DNA of 64,000 nt from Streptomyces sp. NBC_01549 (GTDB taxonomy: Bacteria; Actinomycetota; Actinomycetes; Streptomycetales; Streptomycetaceae), in NCBI RefSeq assembly GCF_026339955.1, contig NZ_JAPEPW010000001.1:1550001-1614000 (forward strand), written 5' to 3'. Of this stretch, positions 41,301-49,900 are shown piece after piece. The notes below the pieces were generated by a model that was given only the letters and a program-made list of their open reading frames with translations, was not told where the DNA came from and searched no databases. A program made the translations under genes and the position numbers. Each line of letters begins with the position of its first letter. The first letter of the stretch is position 1.

Positions 41301-41866
41301 CCCTGGCGCAGCCTGCGCAGTACGGCGCTCGCCGATTCCTGCCCGTCGGCGGCGGCCGCCAGCGCTGCCGCGAGGGCGCCCAGCGGATTGGGTCCGGGGA
41401 CGAAGGCCGGCACGACAGTCCAGCGGCGCGCCCGAAGCCTGGGCATCACCCCCGCTCTGACCAGCGAAGACTTTCCGCTGCCGGACGCCCCGACCAGCAC
41501 CAGGAACCGTTCCGCGGGGCGGGTCGCGGTGGCGTGCAGCCTGCGCGTCAGTTCGGCTGCCTGTGCCTCCCGGCCGAAGTAGACAGCTGCCTCGTCCTCG
41601 TCGAACGCGTCGAGACCCGGATACGGAACCCGCTCCCTCGGCCACTCGCTCCGGGGCGGCGCGGGATGCTCCAACCGGTAGACGACGACCTGCCCGGCCA
41701 CAAGCGCCACGATCAGCACGCCGATGGCCGGAACGGAGAACCGCTGAATCGCCTCCAGTGCCCAGGGAACCTTGTCGGTGCTGGTCGCGTAGTTGGTGGC
41801 GATCCCGAGTAAGCAGGCGACCAGCGCCAGCATGATCTGGATCGCGACCTGCACACGGTTCCTCAT
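38312..41866 (-). CDS. Membrane-anchored STAND NTPase with 14 WD40 repeats
   Basis: An 1184-residue protein. Two N-terminal membrane helices (VAIQIMLALVACLLGIA, residues 7-23; IGVLIVALVAGQVVVY, residues 48-63) are followed by PYPGLDAFDEDEAAVYFGRE, the nSTAND1 entry motif. Walker A is GASGSGKSSL (about 130) and Walker B ILLVVDQFEE (about 208). A helical arm follows, and about residues 590-1170 form 14 WD40 repeats (AWSPDGRxLAT...D...VRxWD), enough for two seven-bladed propellers. STAND ATPases are ATP-switched assemblies, and relatives act in apoptosis-like signalling and phage defence. No effector domain is visible, unlike Avs/NLR systems. Confidence 0.88.
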   Translation of the reverse strand: MRNRVQVAIQIMLALVACLLGIATNYATSTDKVPWALEAIQRFSVPAIGVLIVALVAGQVVVYRLEHPAPPRSEWPRERVPYPGLDAFDEDEAAVYFGREAQAAELTRRLHATATRPAERFLVLVGASGSGKSSLVRAGVMPRLRARRWTVVPAFVPGPNPLGALAAALAAAADGQESASAVLRRLRQGPDALRAELSRLRGGRFRRILLVVDQFEEIVTLAGERERAQFLEALSTCVEQDPAVRVLVTLRVDLLGRLLGIGQAELLQHPVAIGTLGRAQLVEVVERPGALVGLGFEPGVVDSIVSETGTDDALPLLAYLLQELYFASGPGGTVTEELYRRLGGVPGALARQADNTVTGLGAGVGIDAVLRVLLRFVTVEGQEVARRHVPLSELDERDRHVVDAFVEARLLRTGVTGGGSVAGGEPFAQVTHEALFRQWAPLRQEVEARAERLRERAELERWAADWERAGRSDDYLLTGERLTAARRWLEALEESGQASTPARALVESSQRRDLTFLSQVSDSIGRQVLLSAESEPERSLLLSLAALGECAPTPSARRGLMAALAASHLRSRLDGHTDTVRHIAWSPDGRMLATASRDGTSRVYDAPSGRPLLVLPCDGVMVESVAWSPDSARLATVGRDRVVRIWDAVSGEPVDLLTGAGDLNRQVAWSPDGRHVAASSKDRIVRVWEAGTGRLVHELHGHGEDVWGVAWSPDGSRLASASHDQTAIVWDLTTGTAATTLTGHSDFVEGIAWSPDGRHIATGSGDHTARIWDAGTGDLRLLLRGHTDYVWNLAWSPDGRMLASASSDHTVRIVDTENAKVLAVLRGHADTVWGVSWSPCGTMLATSSTDGAGMVWDLRPRGAEVVVADGHRGPVNQATWSGDGSRFATASDDGTVRVWHAFTGVSAGLVTEVEDRVWGVAWAPQGERLAFGTNDGLFRITDGRGGTLFERQGEVVEGCAWSSNGGRIATGGHDGAVRVLSASDGTELLKLTEHQDWVGRVAWSPSGRQLASCSDDRTCRLWDIGEGRQFTVLRGHDNYVEDVSWSPDEARIATASGDWTAAVWDVLTGRRIEVLRGHEGRLRAVAWSPDGRHIATGADDRTVRVWSATTFEEIAVVGVHQDKVTSVAWSPDGARLLTGSADGTARVWRAEPDHDRLEATARGRVFRTLTHEERRQHLLPLDPV

Positions 41867-42055
41867 CGGTCACCGCTCACGACCGCGCCGCCACCCATCA
41901 ACACCGCTCACCCCCCGTTCCACCGGCCTCGAAAGACCGGCATCGCGTCATCCGCTCATGACCATCTTCCGAGGCTTCACAGGCGCGTTCAACGGTGCGT
42001 ACGGGTTTCGGCCATGCGGGTCGGAGCGGAGGTCCAACGGGGACCTTCAGCGGGA

Positions 42056-42082
42056 GGTGGGGTTTGGTCGGGTTCTTTCACC
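42056..42082 (+). repeat. 27-bp direct repeat, right copy
   Basis: Exact copy of 37882-37908. Its right end includes the stop codon of the RsbW-like gene (42078-42080). The flanked 4.2 kb contains the NIPSNAP and STAND-WD40 genes. Confidence 0.75.
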
Positions 42083-42563
42083 CTGGTGTTTCTTGGTAAA
42101 GGTCGCCCGTCGCGCCGGAGCACGGGCGGCTGGGTTCCGGTGCGAGGTCCAGCTCGGCCCATACCGTCTTGCGCGGAGGCGGCCCCGGGGCCCAGCCCCA
42201 ACGGTCGGCCAACGCGTCGACGAGGACGAGACCGCGGCCGGACTCGGCGTCGGGGGTGGAGTGCCGGGCGTACGGAAGACGGTCACCGCGGGTGTCGCTG
42301 ACCTCGATCCGGAGCGTGTCGGCGACGACGTAGAGCGTGAGCCGGAAGTCACGGCCCGGGACGCGCCCGTGCGTCGCCGCGTTGGCCGCCAGTTCGGCGA
42401 CGACGTGCGCCGCCCGGTCCATGGGGAGTCCCCAGGTGCGGAGTTGCTCGGTGGCGAGAAGACGGCCGAGGCGGGCACCGCGTGGCGTCGGCGACAGGAG
42501 CACGCTGAAGTTGCGGATGGGGGTGACGGGGTGGACCTCGGAGACGGCTGTTTCTTGATTCAC
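42078..42563 (-). CDS. RsbW-like ATP-binding protein (anti-sigma kinase fold)
   Basis: A 161-residue GHKL ATPase. The N box is VVAELAANAATHGRV, the G1 box RIEVSDTRGD and the G2 region ESGRGLVLVDALADRWGW. Streptomyces has dozens of such small HATPase proteins beside XRE-DUF5753/DUF397 pairs (whiJ/abaA-type clusters), thought to tune development or antibiotic production. Ser kinase activity on a partner is inferred. It starts at GTG, divergent from the XRE gene across 155 bp. Confidence 0.85.
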   Translation of the reverse strand: MNQETAVSEVHPVTPIRNFSVLLSPTPRGARLGRLLATEQLRTWGLPMDRAAHVVAELAANAATHGRVPGRDFRLTLYVVADTLRIEVSDTRGDRLPYARHSTPDAESGRGLVLVDALADRWGWAPGPPPRKTVWAELDLAPEPSRPCSGATGDLYQETPG

Positions 42564-42718
42564 GTCACTCAGCGTGGCGGCGTGCGCATACCGTGAACAG
42601 TGACGAAGCCGATGCGTACGGTGACTGTCCGGACGTTGTCCGGTGGTGTCCGGCCAGTCCGGAACGGTCGTACGGGTAAGGGGCGTTGAGGCACGGTGGT
42701 ACGACGGAGGGGCGCGCG

Positions 42719-43597
42719 ATGCAGCAGGTGGACGGTGAAGCGGTACGGCTCAAGGGCGAGGCAGAAGAGCCGGGTTGGGAGGTGGACCCGGACGACGACT
42801 GGGGTGTGGCGGTCGTCGCGACCGTCGGGCGGCAGCTGAAGCTACGGCGGGAGGCGGTGGGGATGCGGGCCGCCGAGTTCGGGAAGGCGGTGGGGTACGG
42901 CGAGGACATGGTGTACAAGATCGAGGGCGGGAAGAGGATTCCTCAGCCCGAGTATCTGGACAAGGCCGACGAGGTGTTAAGGGCGGGTGGGCTGCTCTCG
43001 GCGATGAAGGAGGACGTGAAGAGGGTTCGGTACCCGAAGAAGGTGCGGGATCTGGCGCAGATGGAGGCCAGGGCGGTCGAGATCGGAGTGTACGAAAGCA
43101 GCAACATCGCCGGTCTGTTGCAGACGCCGGAGCACACGCGAGCCCTGTTGGAATCGTGGCAGCCGGCCTATTCGCCGGAAGACTTGGAGCGCCGGGTTGC
43201 CGCCCGTGTGGCTCGGCGGTCCGTCTTCGACCGATCGCCCGCGCCCGCCCTTGGGTTCGTCCTGGAAGAGGCGACGCTCCGCCGCAAGGTTGGAGGCACA
43301 ATGGTGCGGCAACAGCAGTTCGAACGCCTGCTGGAGGTGGGACGGTTGAACAACGTCACCCTTCAGATCATGCCCATGGACAGTGGAGCGCATCCTGGTA
43401 TGAGCGGCAGAATCGAAGTGCTGAAGTTCGAGGACGGCACGGCCGTCGGACGTTCCGACGGCGCCTTCAACGGTCGTCCGGTCTCCGACTTGAGGCAGCT
43501 GCGCCTCCTTGAGCTGCGGTACGGCACCATCCGGGCCCAGGCTCTCCCGCCCGGGGAGTCGCTGGCCCTCATCGAGCAACTGCTGGGAGAAACATGA
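42719..43597 (+). CDS. XRE-family regulator with DUF5753 domain (WhiJ-like)
   Basis: A 292-residue regulator. The N-terminal HTH (VGRQLKLRREAVGMRAAEFGKAVGYGEDMVYKIEGGKRIPQPEYL) lies at about 38-82 and the DUF5753 domain (AVEIGVYESSNIAGLLQTPEHTRALL...RQQQFERLLEVGRL) at about 115-285. The start at 42719 has GGAGG 9 nt upstream. It is coupled by a 4-nt overlap (ATGA) to the DUF397 gene, the standard pair in which the small protein modulates the regulator. Confidence 0.92.
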   Translation: MQQVDGEAVRLKGEAEEPGWEVDPDDDWGVAVVATVGRQLKLRREAVGMRAAEFGKAVGYGEDMVYKIEGGKRIPQPEYLDKADEVLRAGGLLSAMKEDVKRVRYPKKVRDLAQMEARAVEIGVYESSNIAGLLQTPEHTRALLESWQPAYSPEDLERRVAARVARRSVFDRSPAPALGFVLEEATLRRKVGGTMVRQQQFERLLEVGRLNNVTLQIMPMDSGAHPGMSGRIEVLKFEDGTAVGRSDGAFNGRPVSDLRQLRLLELRYGTIRAQALPPGESLALIEQLLGET

Positions 43598-43803
43598 TCC
43601 ACAAGTCCACTGCCAGGCCCACCTTCGCACTGGAGTGGTTCAAGAGCAGCTACAGCAGTGGCCCCGACGGCGATTCCTGCGTCGAGATCGCCACCACTCC
43701 CGGCACGGTGCACGTCCGCGATTCCAAGAACACCGCTGGCCCCCGGCTCATGCTTACGCCGGGGGCGTGGGCCGACTTCGTGTCGTACACGTCCGAAGAC
43801 TGA
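43594..43803 (+). CDS. DUF397 small protein
   Basis: A 69-residue protein with the DUF397 hallmark: WFKSSYSSGPDGDSCVEIA, then VHVRDSKNTAGPRLMLTPGAWADFVSYT. DUF397 proteins pair with XRE-DUF5753 regulators in Streptomyces, and at least some act like antitoxin or modulator subunits. Coupled to the regulator by a 4-nt overlap. It converges with hsdM, 13 bp between stops. Confidence 0.93.
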   Translation: MIHKSTARPTFALEWFKSSYSSGPDGDSCVEIATTPGTVHVRDSKNTAGPRLMLTPGAWADFVSYTSED

Positions 43804-43816
43804 CCGACGGACCGAC

Positions 43817-45412
43817 TTACTCGACCTCGGCCTGCGGTACGTCGACCTCGCCGCCCAAGGAGCGGGCGATGGCCGTGAACTCGTTCAGAGCGGACTGGAG
43901 GTCGCGGACGATCTCCTCGGCGATCACCTCGGGCGCCAGACCGCTATCGGCGTCGTCGAGCGCGGGGTCCTTCATCCACGTGATGTCGAGGTTGACCTTG
44001 TCGCGAGCGATCAGGTCCTCGTAGCTGAACTTCCTGAAGGGCCCATTCTCGTCCTCGGACTCGACGCGGGACGACCTTGGCTCGCCAGCGCGGTAGGCCG
44101 CCACGAAGTCGTCCAGGTGGACCCGGGTGAGCGGGCGCTGCTTGAGCGTGAAGCGCTGGCCGGTACGGAGGTCGTAGAACCAGGTCTCGGTGGTGTGCGG
44201 CTTGCCGTCAGCGCGCGGGGGCTTCTTGTCGAAGAAGAGGACGTTGGCCTTGACGCCTCCCGCGTAGAAGATGCCGGTCGGCAGGCGCAAGATCGTGTGA
44301 AGGTCGAACTCGTCGAGCAGTTTGCGGCGGACCTTTTCACCGGCCCCGCCCTCGAAGAGCACGTTGTCCGGCAGGACGACAGCGGCGCGCCCTCCAACTG
44401 CCGTGAGCGACATGATGTGCTGGAGGAAGTTCAGCTGCTTGTTGGTGGTCGTGGCAGTGAAGTCGTCACGGTCGTACTGAATGTCCTCCTTCTCGACATC
44501 GCCGTCCTGACCGATCACGGTGATCGCGGACTTGCGGCCGAAGGGAGGGTTCGCGAGAACGAGGGTGGCGTGCTTGCCACTGGGCTTGTCGGCTAGGGCA
44601 TCGCCGACGTGGATGAGGCTGGGCCCGTCGCTCTTGCCGATGCCGTGAAGAAGCATGTTCATCGCGGCGAGACGGGCAGTGCCGGTGACGAGTTCGTTGC
44701 CCCAGATCTTGCGGCCGCCGTCGTACGCCTTTCGCTCGTCCAGCGACATCTTCTTCATGTGGTGGTCGCGGATGTAGGAGTGGGCCGCGATGAGGAAGCC
44801 ACCGGTACCGCACGCCGGGTCGGTGATGGTGTCGTCCGGGCCGGGCTGGGCGACGTCGACCATGGCGTCGATGAGCGCACGGGGAGTGAAGTACTGGCCG
44901 GCGCCGGTCTTGGTGTCCGAGGCGCCTTTGCTGAGCAGGCCCTCATAGGCATCGCCCTTGAGGTCCGTACCCTTGACGGTCCACTCCTCCTGGCCGATCA
45001 GGTCGACAACCAGCTTCTCCAGAAGGGCAGGCTTGGTGATCCGGTTCTGGGCGTCGGCGAAGATCGTGCCGATGGTGGTGTCGGGGTGGCGGCCCAAGTG
45101 CTCAAGGGTGTCGCGGTAGTGCCTCTCCAGTTCGGCACCGCGCTTGCCCACGAGGGACTGCCAGTTGTACTCGGCGGGGACGATTCCGCTCATGTCGCGC
45201 CCGTCCCACGGGTCGTTCTCGAACTCGTCGACCATCTTGAGGAAGAGCAGGTACGACAGTTGCTCGACGTACTCGATGGTGGACATGCCGTTGTCACGGA
45301 GAACGTTGCAGTAGTTCCAGAGTTTGGAGACCAGCGTGTTGGTCTGGGCGGCGACCTTGGCCGTCTCGGGGGCCTCTGTGTCGGGCTGCTGGGCGTCTGC
45401 GGGGACGGTCAC
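43817..45412 (-). CDS. hsdM: Type I restriction-modification methyltransferase subunit
   Basis: A 531-residue N6-adenine methyltransferase. The N-terminal HsdM helical domain (LWNYCNVLRDNGMSTIEYVEQLSYLLFLKM) is followed by motif I DPACGTGGFLIAAHSY (about 199) and motif IV ANPPFG (about 287). A C-terminal tail contacts HsdS. It methylates host DNA as M2S1 and joins HsdR for cleavage. It is last in the R-S-M operon. It starts at GTG and overlaps hsdS by 4 nt. Confidence 0.96.
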   Translation of the reverse strand: MTVPADAQQPDTEAPETAKVAAQTNTLVSKLWNYCNVLRDNGMSTIEYVEQLSYLLFLKMVDEFENDPWDGRDMSGIVPAEYNWQSLVGKRGAELERHYRDTLEHLGRHPDTTIGTIFADAQNRITKPALLEKLVVDLIGQEEWTVKGTDLKGDAYEGLLSKGASDTKTGAGQYFTPRALIDAMVDVAQPGPDDTITDPACGTGGFLIAAHSYIRDHHMKKMSLDERKAYDGGRKIWGNELVTGTARLAAMNMLLHGIGKSDGPSLIHVGDALADKPSGKHATLVLANPPFGRKSAITVIGQDGDVEKEDIQYDRDDFTATTTNKQLNFLQHIMSLTAVGGRAAVVLPDNVLFEGGAGEKVRRKLLDEFDLHTILRLPTGIFYAGGVKANVLFFDKKPPRADGKPHTTETWFYDLRTGQRFTLKQRPLTRVHLDDFVAAYRAGEPRSSRVESEDENGPFRKFSYEDLIARDKVNLDITWMKDPALDDADSGLAPEVIAEEIVRDLQSALNEFTAIARSLGGEVDVPQAEVE

Positions 45413-46992
45413 AGGTCGAACTCCTGCTGTACGGCGAGGGCGGGGGCGGGGGTTGGCTCGGGGGCGGGGCCCGGTGCTGCGGCGGATGCCTCCACCGTCC
45501 GCCGGTGAGTACCGCTTCGGGTGCGCTTGGGCTTGGCTTCTGCGGCGCGCTCGGCAGCGATACGGTCCAGGAGATCGGCGGCGGGCGCATCATCTGGCGA
45601 CTGCTGCGTGAGTGTGCCGGCGAACGCTGCACGGAGCAGCGATTCACGTAGTCCCGTCGCCCGCAGTTTCGCGCTTTCTCGTCCCTTGTCAGAATGTTCT
45701 AGCAGGCGGTACCACTCTCGCAGATTTTCCATGATTCTTGCCTGTTCCTCCGCCGGAGGAACAGGGATAGGGAACATCGCCAGCTTAGCGCTGTTGACGT
45801 TCGCTTGGCCGACTTGCTGCGACAGGACCGACCTGATGTATTTTCGCCCACCGGGACTGTTCACGTAAGCATTCACCCAGTCGGGATCGATCCCGTCCGC
45901 GAGACGACAACGAATGAGGTACGAGGCAAAAGCAGCCTCACCCAGTACATCCCGATACACCGCAGACTTTCCAACCAATTCTGCACTGTTGGTGCGGTTG
46001 AACAGCAGGTCTCCGTCCTGAAGTCGCATGGGATCGATGTCCGGATGATCACCTGGCAAGTATTTGATGCTGTCCATGACAATGCTCCCCGATTGGATGT
46101 TACCCATCCGGATCACGGGTACAGCACCATCGACGGCCGCAGCCTCGGCCTTCGCCGAGGTGCCGTACTGAATCAGCACGGACAACGACCCCAGCGTCCT
46201 CCATTCCCAGCCCTCTGGAAGGCCTTGGCGCCATTCCTGTGCGGGAGCACGTTCCTGGCTCCAACGCTTCTTACCGGCCTGCGCGGAAACTTGAGAGTCC
46301 ACCCGCTCCAAGAGGGGACGGGCCGTACGGGCACCGCCGTCATCGGGAAGCAGGGCTCCGGAGAAGGCCCGGGCCACCAGCGCCTTGCGCAGGTTCGCGC
46401 CGCGTACGGCAGAGGATCCCAGAGATATGATCGCCACGTCGAGACGCGACAGCTGCTCTTCGAGGGCATCGACAATACGGCGCTGTTCCGCGAGCGGCGG
46501 CAGGGCGAACTCCACGCGATTCAGCTTCGACGTGCTCAGCGTGTAAAGACCACTCGTCGACTGAGCCACTCTAAGCAACTGAGACGCGATATCAGGCGAG
46601 TTCCACAGCAACTCAAGGAATTTGGGATCAATGACAGAAGTTGGTCGAACCTTGATCAGGTGATTCTGGTGAACGGCATCCTTGATCGCGCCGTGCCATG
46701 TGGCAGCACGGCCAACTTGATCCGGGCTCCCATTACCTTCAACGACGAGCAGGTCACCGTCCTTCAGGCGAAACCTATCCAATTCCCCCTCAAACAGTTC
46801 AACCTCGTGAACGTCACCAAGGTCAAGACGACCGCGCCCAACGTTGGCCACGCGCAGGAAAGGGAATTTATTCTTCACCGGGCGGCGTTTGGCCTGCTTT
46901 TGGATTCCCCCAGTCACGTCGCAAACCTGGTCCAACTTGACCCAAGCCCACCCTGCCGGAAGCTCTCTCTCCCCGTCCACGCTCACACTCAA
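45409..46992 (-). CDS. hsdS: Type I restriction-modification specificity subunit
   Basis: A 527-residue protein with two target-recognition domains. TRD1 starts at LPAGWAWVKLDQVCDVTGG, followed by the spacer helix LAEQRRIVDALEEQLSRLD (about 155-185). TRD2 starts at LPEGWEWRTLGSLSVLIQYG (about 258), followed by the second helix PAEEQARIMENLREWYRLL. A Lys/Arg/Pro-rich tail follows. The recognised DNA sequence cannot be read from the protein. Parts of the coding DNA (for example 45640-46100 and 46560-46900) are visibly less G+C-rich than hsdM and hsdR, suggesting domain exchange. Overlaps both neighbours by 4 nt. Confidence 0.95.
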   Translation of the reverse strand: MSVSVDGERELPAGWAWVKLDQVCDVTGGIQKQAKRRPVKNKFPFLRVANVGRGRLDLGDVHEVELFEGELDRFRLKDGDLLVVEGNGSPDQVGRAATWHGAIKDAVHQNHLIKVRPTSVIDPKFLELLWNSPDIASQLLRVAQSTSGLYTLSTSKLNRVEFALPPLAEQRRIVDALEEQLSRLDVAIISLGSSAVRGANLRKALVARAFSGALLPDDGGARTARPLLERVDSQVSAQAGKKRWSQERAPAQEWRQGLPEGWEWRTLGSLSVLIQYGTSAKAEAAAVDGAVPVIRMGNIQSGSIVMDSIKYLPGDHPDIDPMRLQDGDLLFNRTNSAELVGKSAVYRDVLGEAAFASYLIRCRLADGIDPDWVNAYVNSPGGRKYIRSVLSQQVGQANVNSAKLAMFPIPVPPAEEQARIMENLREWYRLLEHSDKGRESAKLRATGLRESLLRAAFAGTLTQQSPDDAPAADLLDRIAAERAAEAKPKRTRSGTHRRTVEASAAAPGPAPEPTPAPALAVQQEFDL

Positions 46993-49900
46993 GCCAGTTC
47001 CTGATTCAGCTCATCCAACAGTTCCAACGCCTTATCCTTGTCCCCGAACGCCCGCATGAAGCCCCGGCCTCCGCCACGCTCGGAGAAAGGCGCGTGTCCG
47101 AAGTCCCCCGGCTCGATGCCGATGTCTTGGGAAATGGCGTTCTTTATACGCTCCAGCCACCACAGCTGGTCGTCCGTGAACTCCACGCCCGCCTGCCGCT
47201 GCCGCAGCAGCCAGCCCTCGAAGCGCTCCTCGACCACCGTACGGTACGGACGCAGCTCGTCGTCGGCGCCGAGCTCGTAGCGGATGAGCCGCACGAGGTC
47301 GCCGAGGCTGGCTTCCTTGCCGGGGCCGACCGCGGCCTTGCCGACCTGCTCGTAGTGGTCCCACAGGACACCCGTCGTCCAGGAACGGTTCGTCGCGCGG
47401 ATCCTGCCCGCGAGTTCCCTCAGGGCGTCCCGGGCCTCGCTCGGGGTGAAGCGGCGCGAGCCGCTTCCCAGCGCGACACGGATCGCCGCGTTCTCGTCCC
47501 GCTGCTCCTTTTCGAGCAGCGTGTTCCACTCGGCGAGCTCCTTGCGGGCCCTCTCCTCGCGCGGTATCTCCCGCAGCTCGGTGACCCGTACCTCCGTCGT
47601 CTCGTCGTACGTCAGGTCCTGCTGGTGGCGGATCTCAAGGATCAGCTTGCGCAGTTCCGGCCGGGCGGTCAGCGGGGCTATCGCGTCCTGGACCAGCTTC
47701 CGGGCCAGTTCGGGGCCGCCCTCGTGGCGGGCACGGTCCTGGGTGTCGACGTCGACCGCGTCGGCGATGCGACGCGCGAGGTCGGCCAGGGAGGCGCCTC
47801 CGGACGTCTGGGCCAGGAGCGCCCTCTCCTCGTCGCCGAGCTGACGGTCGATACGGGCCAGGCGGCGCCCCAGCGTCTCCGCCTCGTCCGCCGTCAGCGA
47901 CCGCGTGCCGGCCTTGTCGAGGAGCTTCGACAGCGAGATGCCCTTCTCGCCCGCCGGGATCAGCGGCCGGGCGTCCACCAGAGGCGAGTCGGTTACACCC
48001 ACCGCGTCGATCAGGACGAAACGGTCCTTCGTCAGGTCCGGCGCCGCCTCCGGCGTGACCGCCTTCAGTTCGTCCGGGTCGATGGAGCGGGCACCCCGCC
48101 CCTTCATCTGCTCGAAGAGCACCGGGCTCTTGATCGACCGGAGGAAGATCACACATTCGAGCGGCTTCACGTCCGTGCCCGTGGCGATCATGTCGACCGT
48201 CACCGCCACCCTCAGCCTCGGCGAGTTACGGAGGTCGTTGATGAGGGAGTCGGGGTCGTCTCCGTTCTCCCTCGACCTGTACGTGATCTTCTTCGCGAAT
48301 TCGTCGCCCCGCCCGAAGACCTCCTTCACCTGCTTGAGCACCTCGTCGGCGTGGTCGTCGCCGGCCGCGAAGACGAGGGTCTTGGGAAGGTCGGCACGCC
48401 CCGGGAACCACCGTTGCCAGTTGTTCTTGTACGTCGTCAGTACAGCCCTGATCTCGTCCTCGGTGATCACCGTGCGGCCGAGCTGCGCGACGGTGTACTC
48501 GAAGTCCTCGTCGAGTTCCTCGTAGCGCTGGGCGCGCGTCTGGCGGTCGCGGATGCGTACGGTCGTACCCGCTTCGATCTTCGCGCCGCCGTCCTCCCGC
48601 AGGTCGGTGTTGAGACGCACGATGTCGAAGTCGACGTTGACGCCGTCGGCCACGGCCTGCTCGAACGTGTACTGCGAGACCATGTTGTTGTCGAAGAACC
48701 CCTTGGTCTGGCGGGTGGGCGTGGCCGTGAGGCCGACGAGGTGGGCGTCGAAGTACTCAAGGACGCCACGCCACAGGCCGTAGATGGAGCGGTGGCACTC
48801 GTCGATCACGATCACGTCGAAGGACTCGATCGGGACGTCCGGGGTGTACTCGACCGTGATCGGTTCGTCCGTCGCATAGGTCTCGTCCAGCGTCGAGACC
48901 GTCGTGCCCTCGCTGTCTTCCCGGTCCTCGGTCTCCGGCTCGTCCGCGATCGCCTCGCCCTTGAGGAGGGCGTACATCCGCTGGATCGTCGAGATGACGA
49001 CGGACGAGGTCTCCTGGAGCCCACTGCGGCCCAGCATGTCGACGTTGTAGAGGTCGGTGAGCTTCCGGTTCTCGTCCGGCGTGCGGTACTTGTCGAACTC
49101 CGCGTGCGCCTGGCGGCCGAGGTTGTTGCGGTCGACGAGGAAAAGGACCCGGCGGGCGCCCGCGTGACGGAGCAGGCGATACGTCTCCGTGACGGCCGTG
49201 AAGGTCTTGCCGGCGCCCGTCGCCATCTGGATGAGGGCGCGCGGCCGATCGCCGGCCAGAGAGTCCTCCAGGCCCGTGATCGCCTTGACCTGAGCCATGC
49301 GCAGACCGTGCGTCTCCAGGAGCGGCATGTTCGTACGAAGCGCCGCCCTGAAGGTGGGCGTCTCCGGATCCTCGTCGGCCCGCTTCATCCACGCGGCGAT
49401 GGTTTCGGGGCGGTGGAAGGCGAAGACCTCACGGGAACGGGCATGCGGGTCGACCCGGTTGACGAAGTACGTCTCCGTGCCCGTGGTCGCGTAACGGAAC
49501 GCGAAGGGTTCCTCCCGGCGCCACACAGCCATCGCGTGCTCCTTGAGCACACCCGCCGCGTACCGCTCGTTCTGGGCGAGGGCTCCGGCGAGCGGCGTTC
49601 CCTCACGCTTCGCCTCGATGACACCGACGATCTTCCCGTCCACGTAGAGGACGTAATCGGCACGGCCGGTGGCCAGGGTGAACTCTTCGATGGCGACACC
49701 CTTGCCCGCCAGCGGGTTGGCGTCCGCCTTGGCCTGGATCAGCCAGCCTGCCTTGGACAGCATCGCGTCGATCTTCTTCCGCGCCTGCACCTCGTTGAGC
49801 GGCGCGGGGCGCTGCGCGCGCTCCACGATGGCGTCACGGGCGGCGGAGGCGACCTTGCGGGGCTGGACACGCTCTCGGTCGTACTGCTGCTGGTGGGCAG

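Noticed and set aside
37882..42082. Insertion sequence or integron bounded by the 27-bp repeats
   Set aside because: No transposase, integrase or terminal inverted repeats are encoded between or beside the copies.
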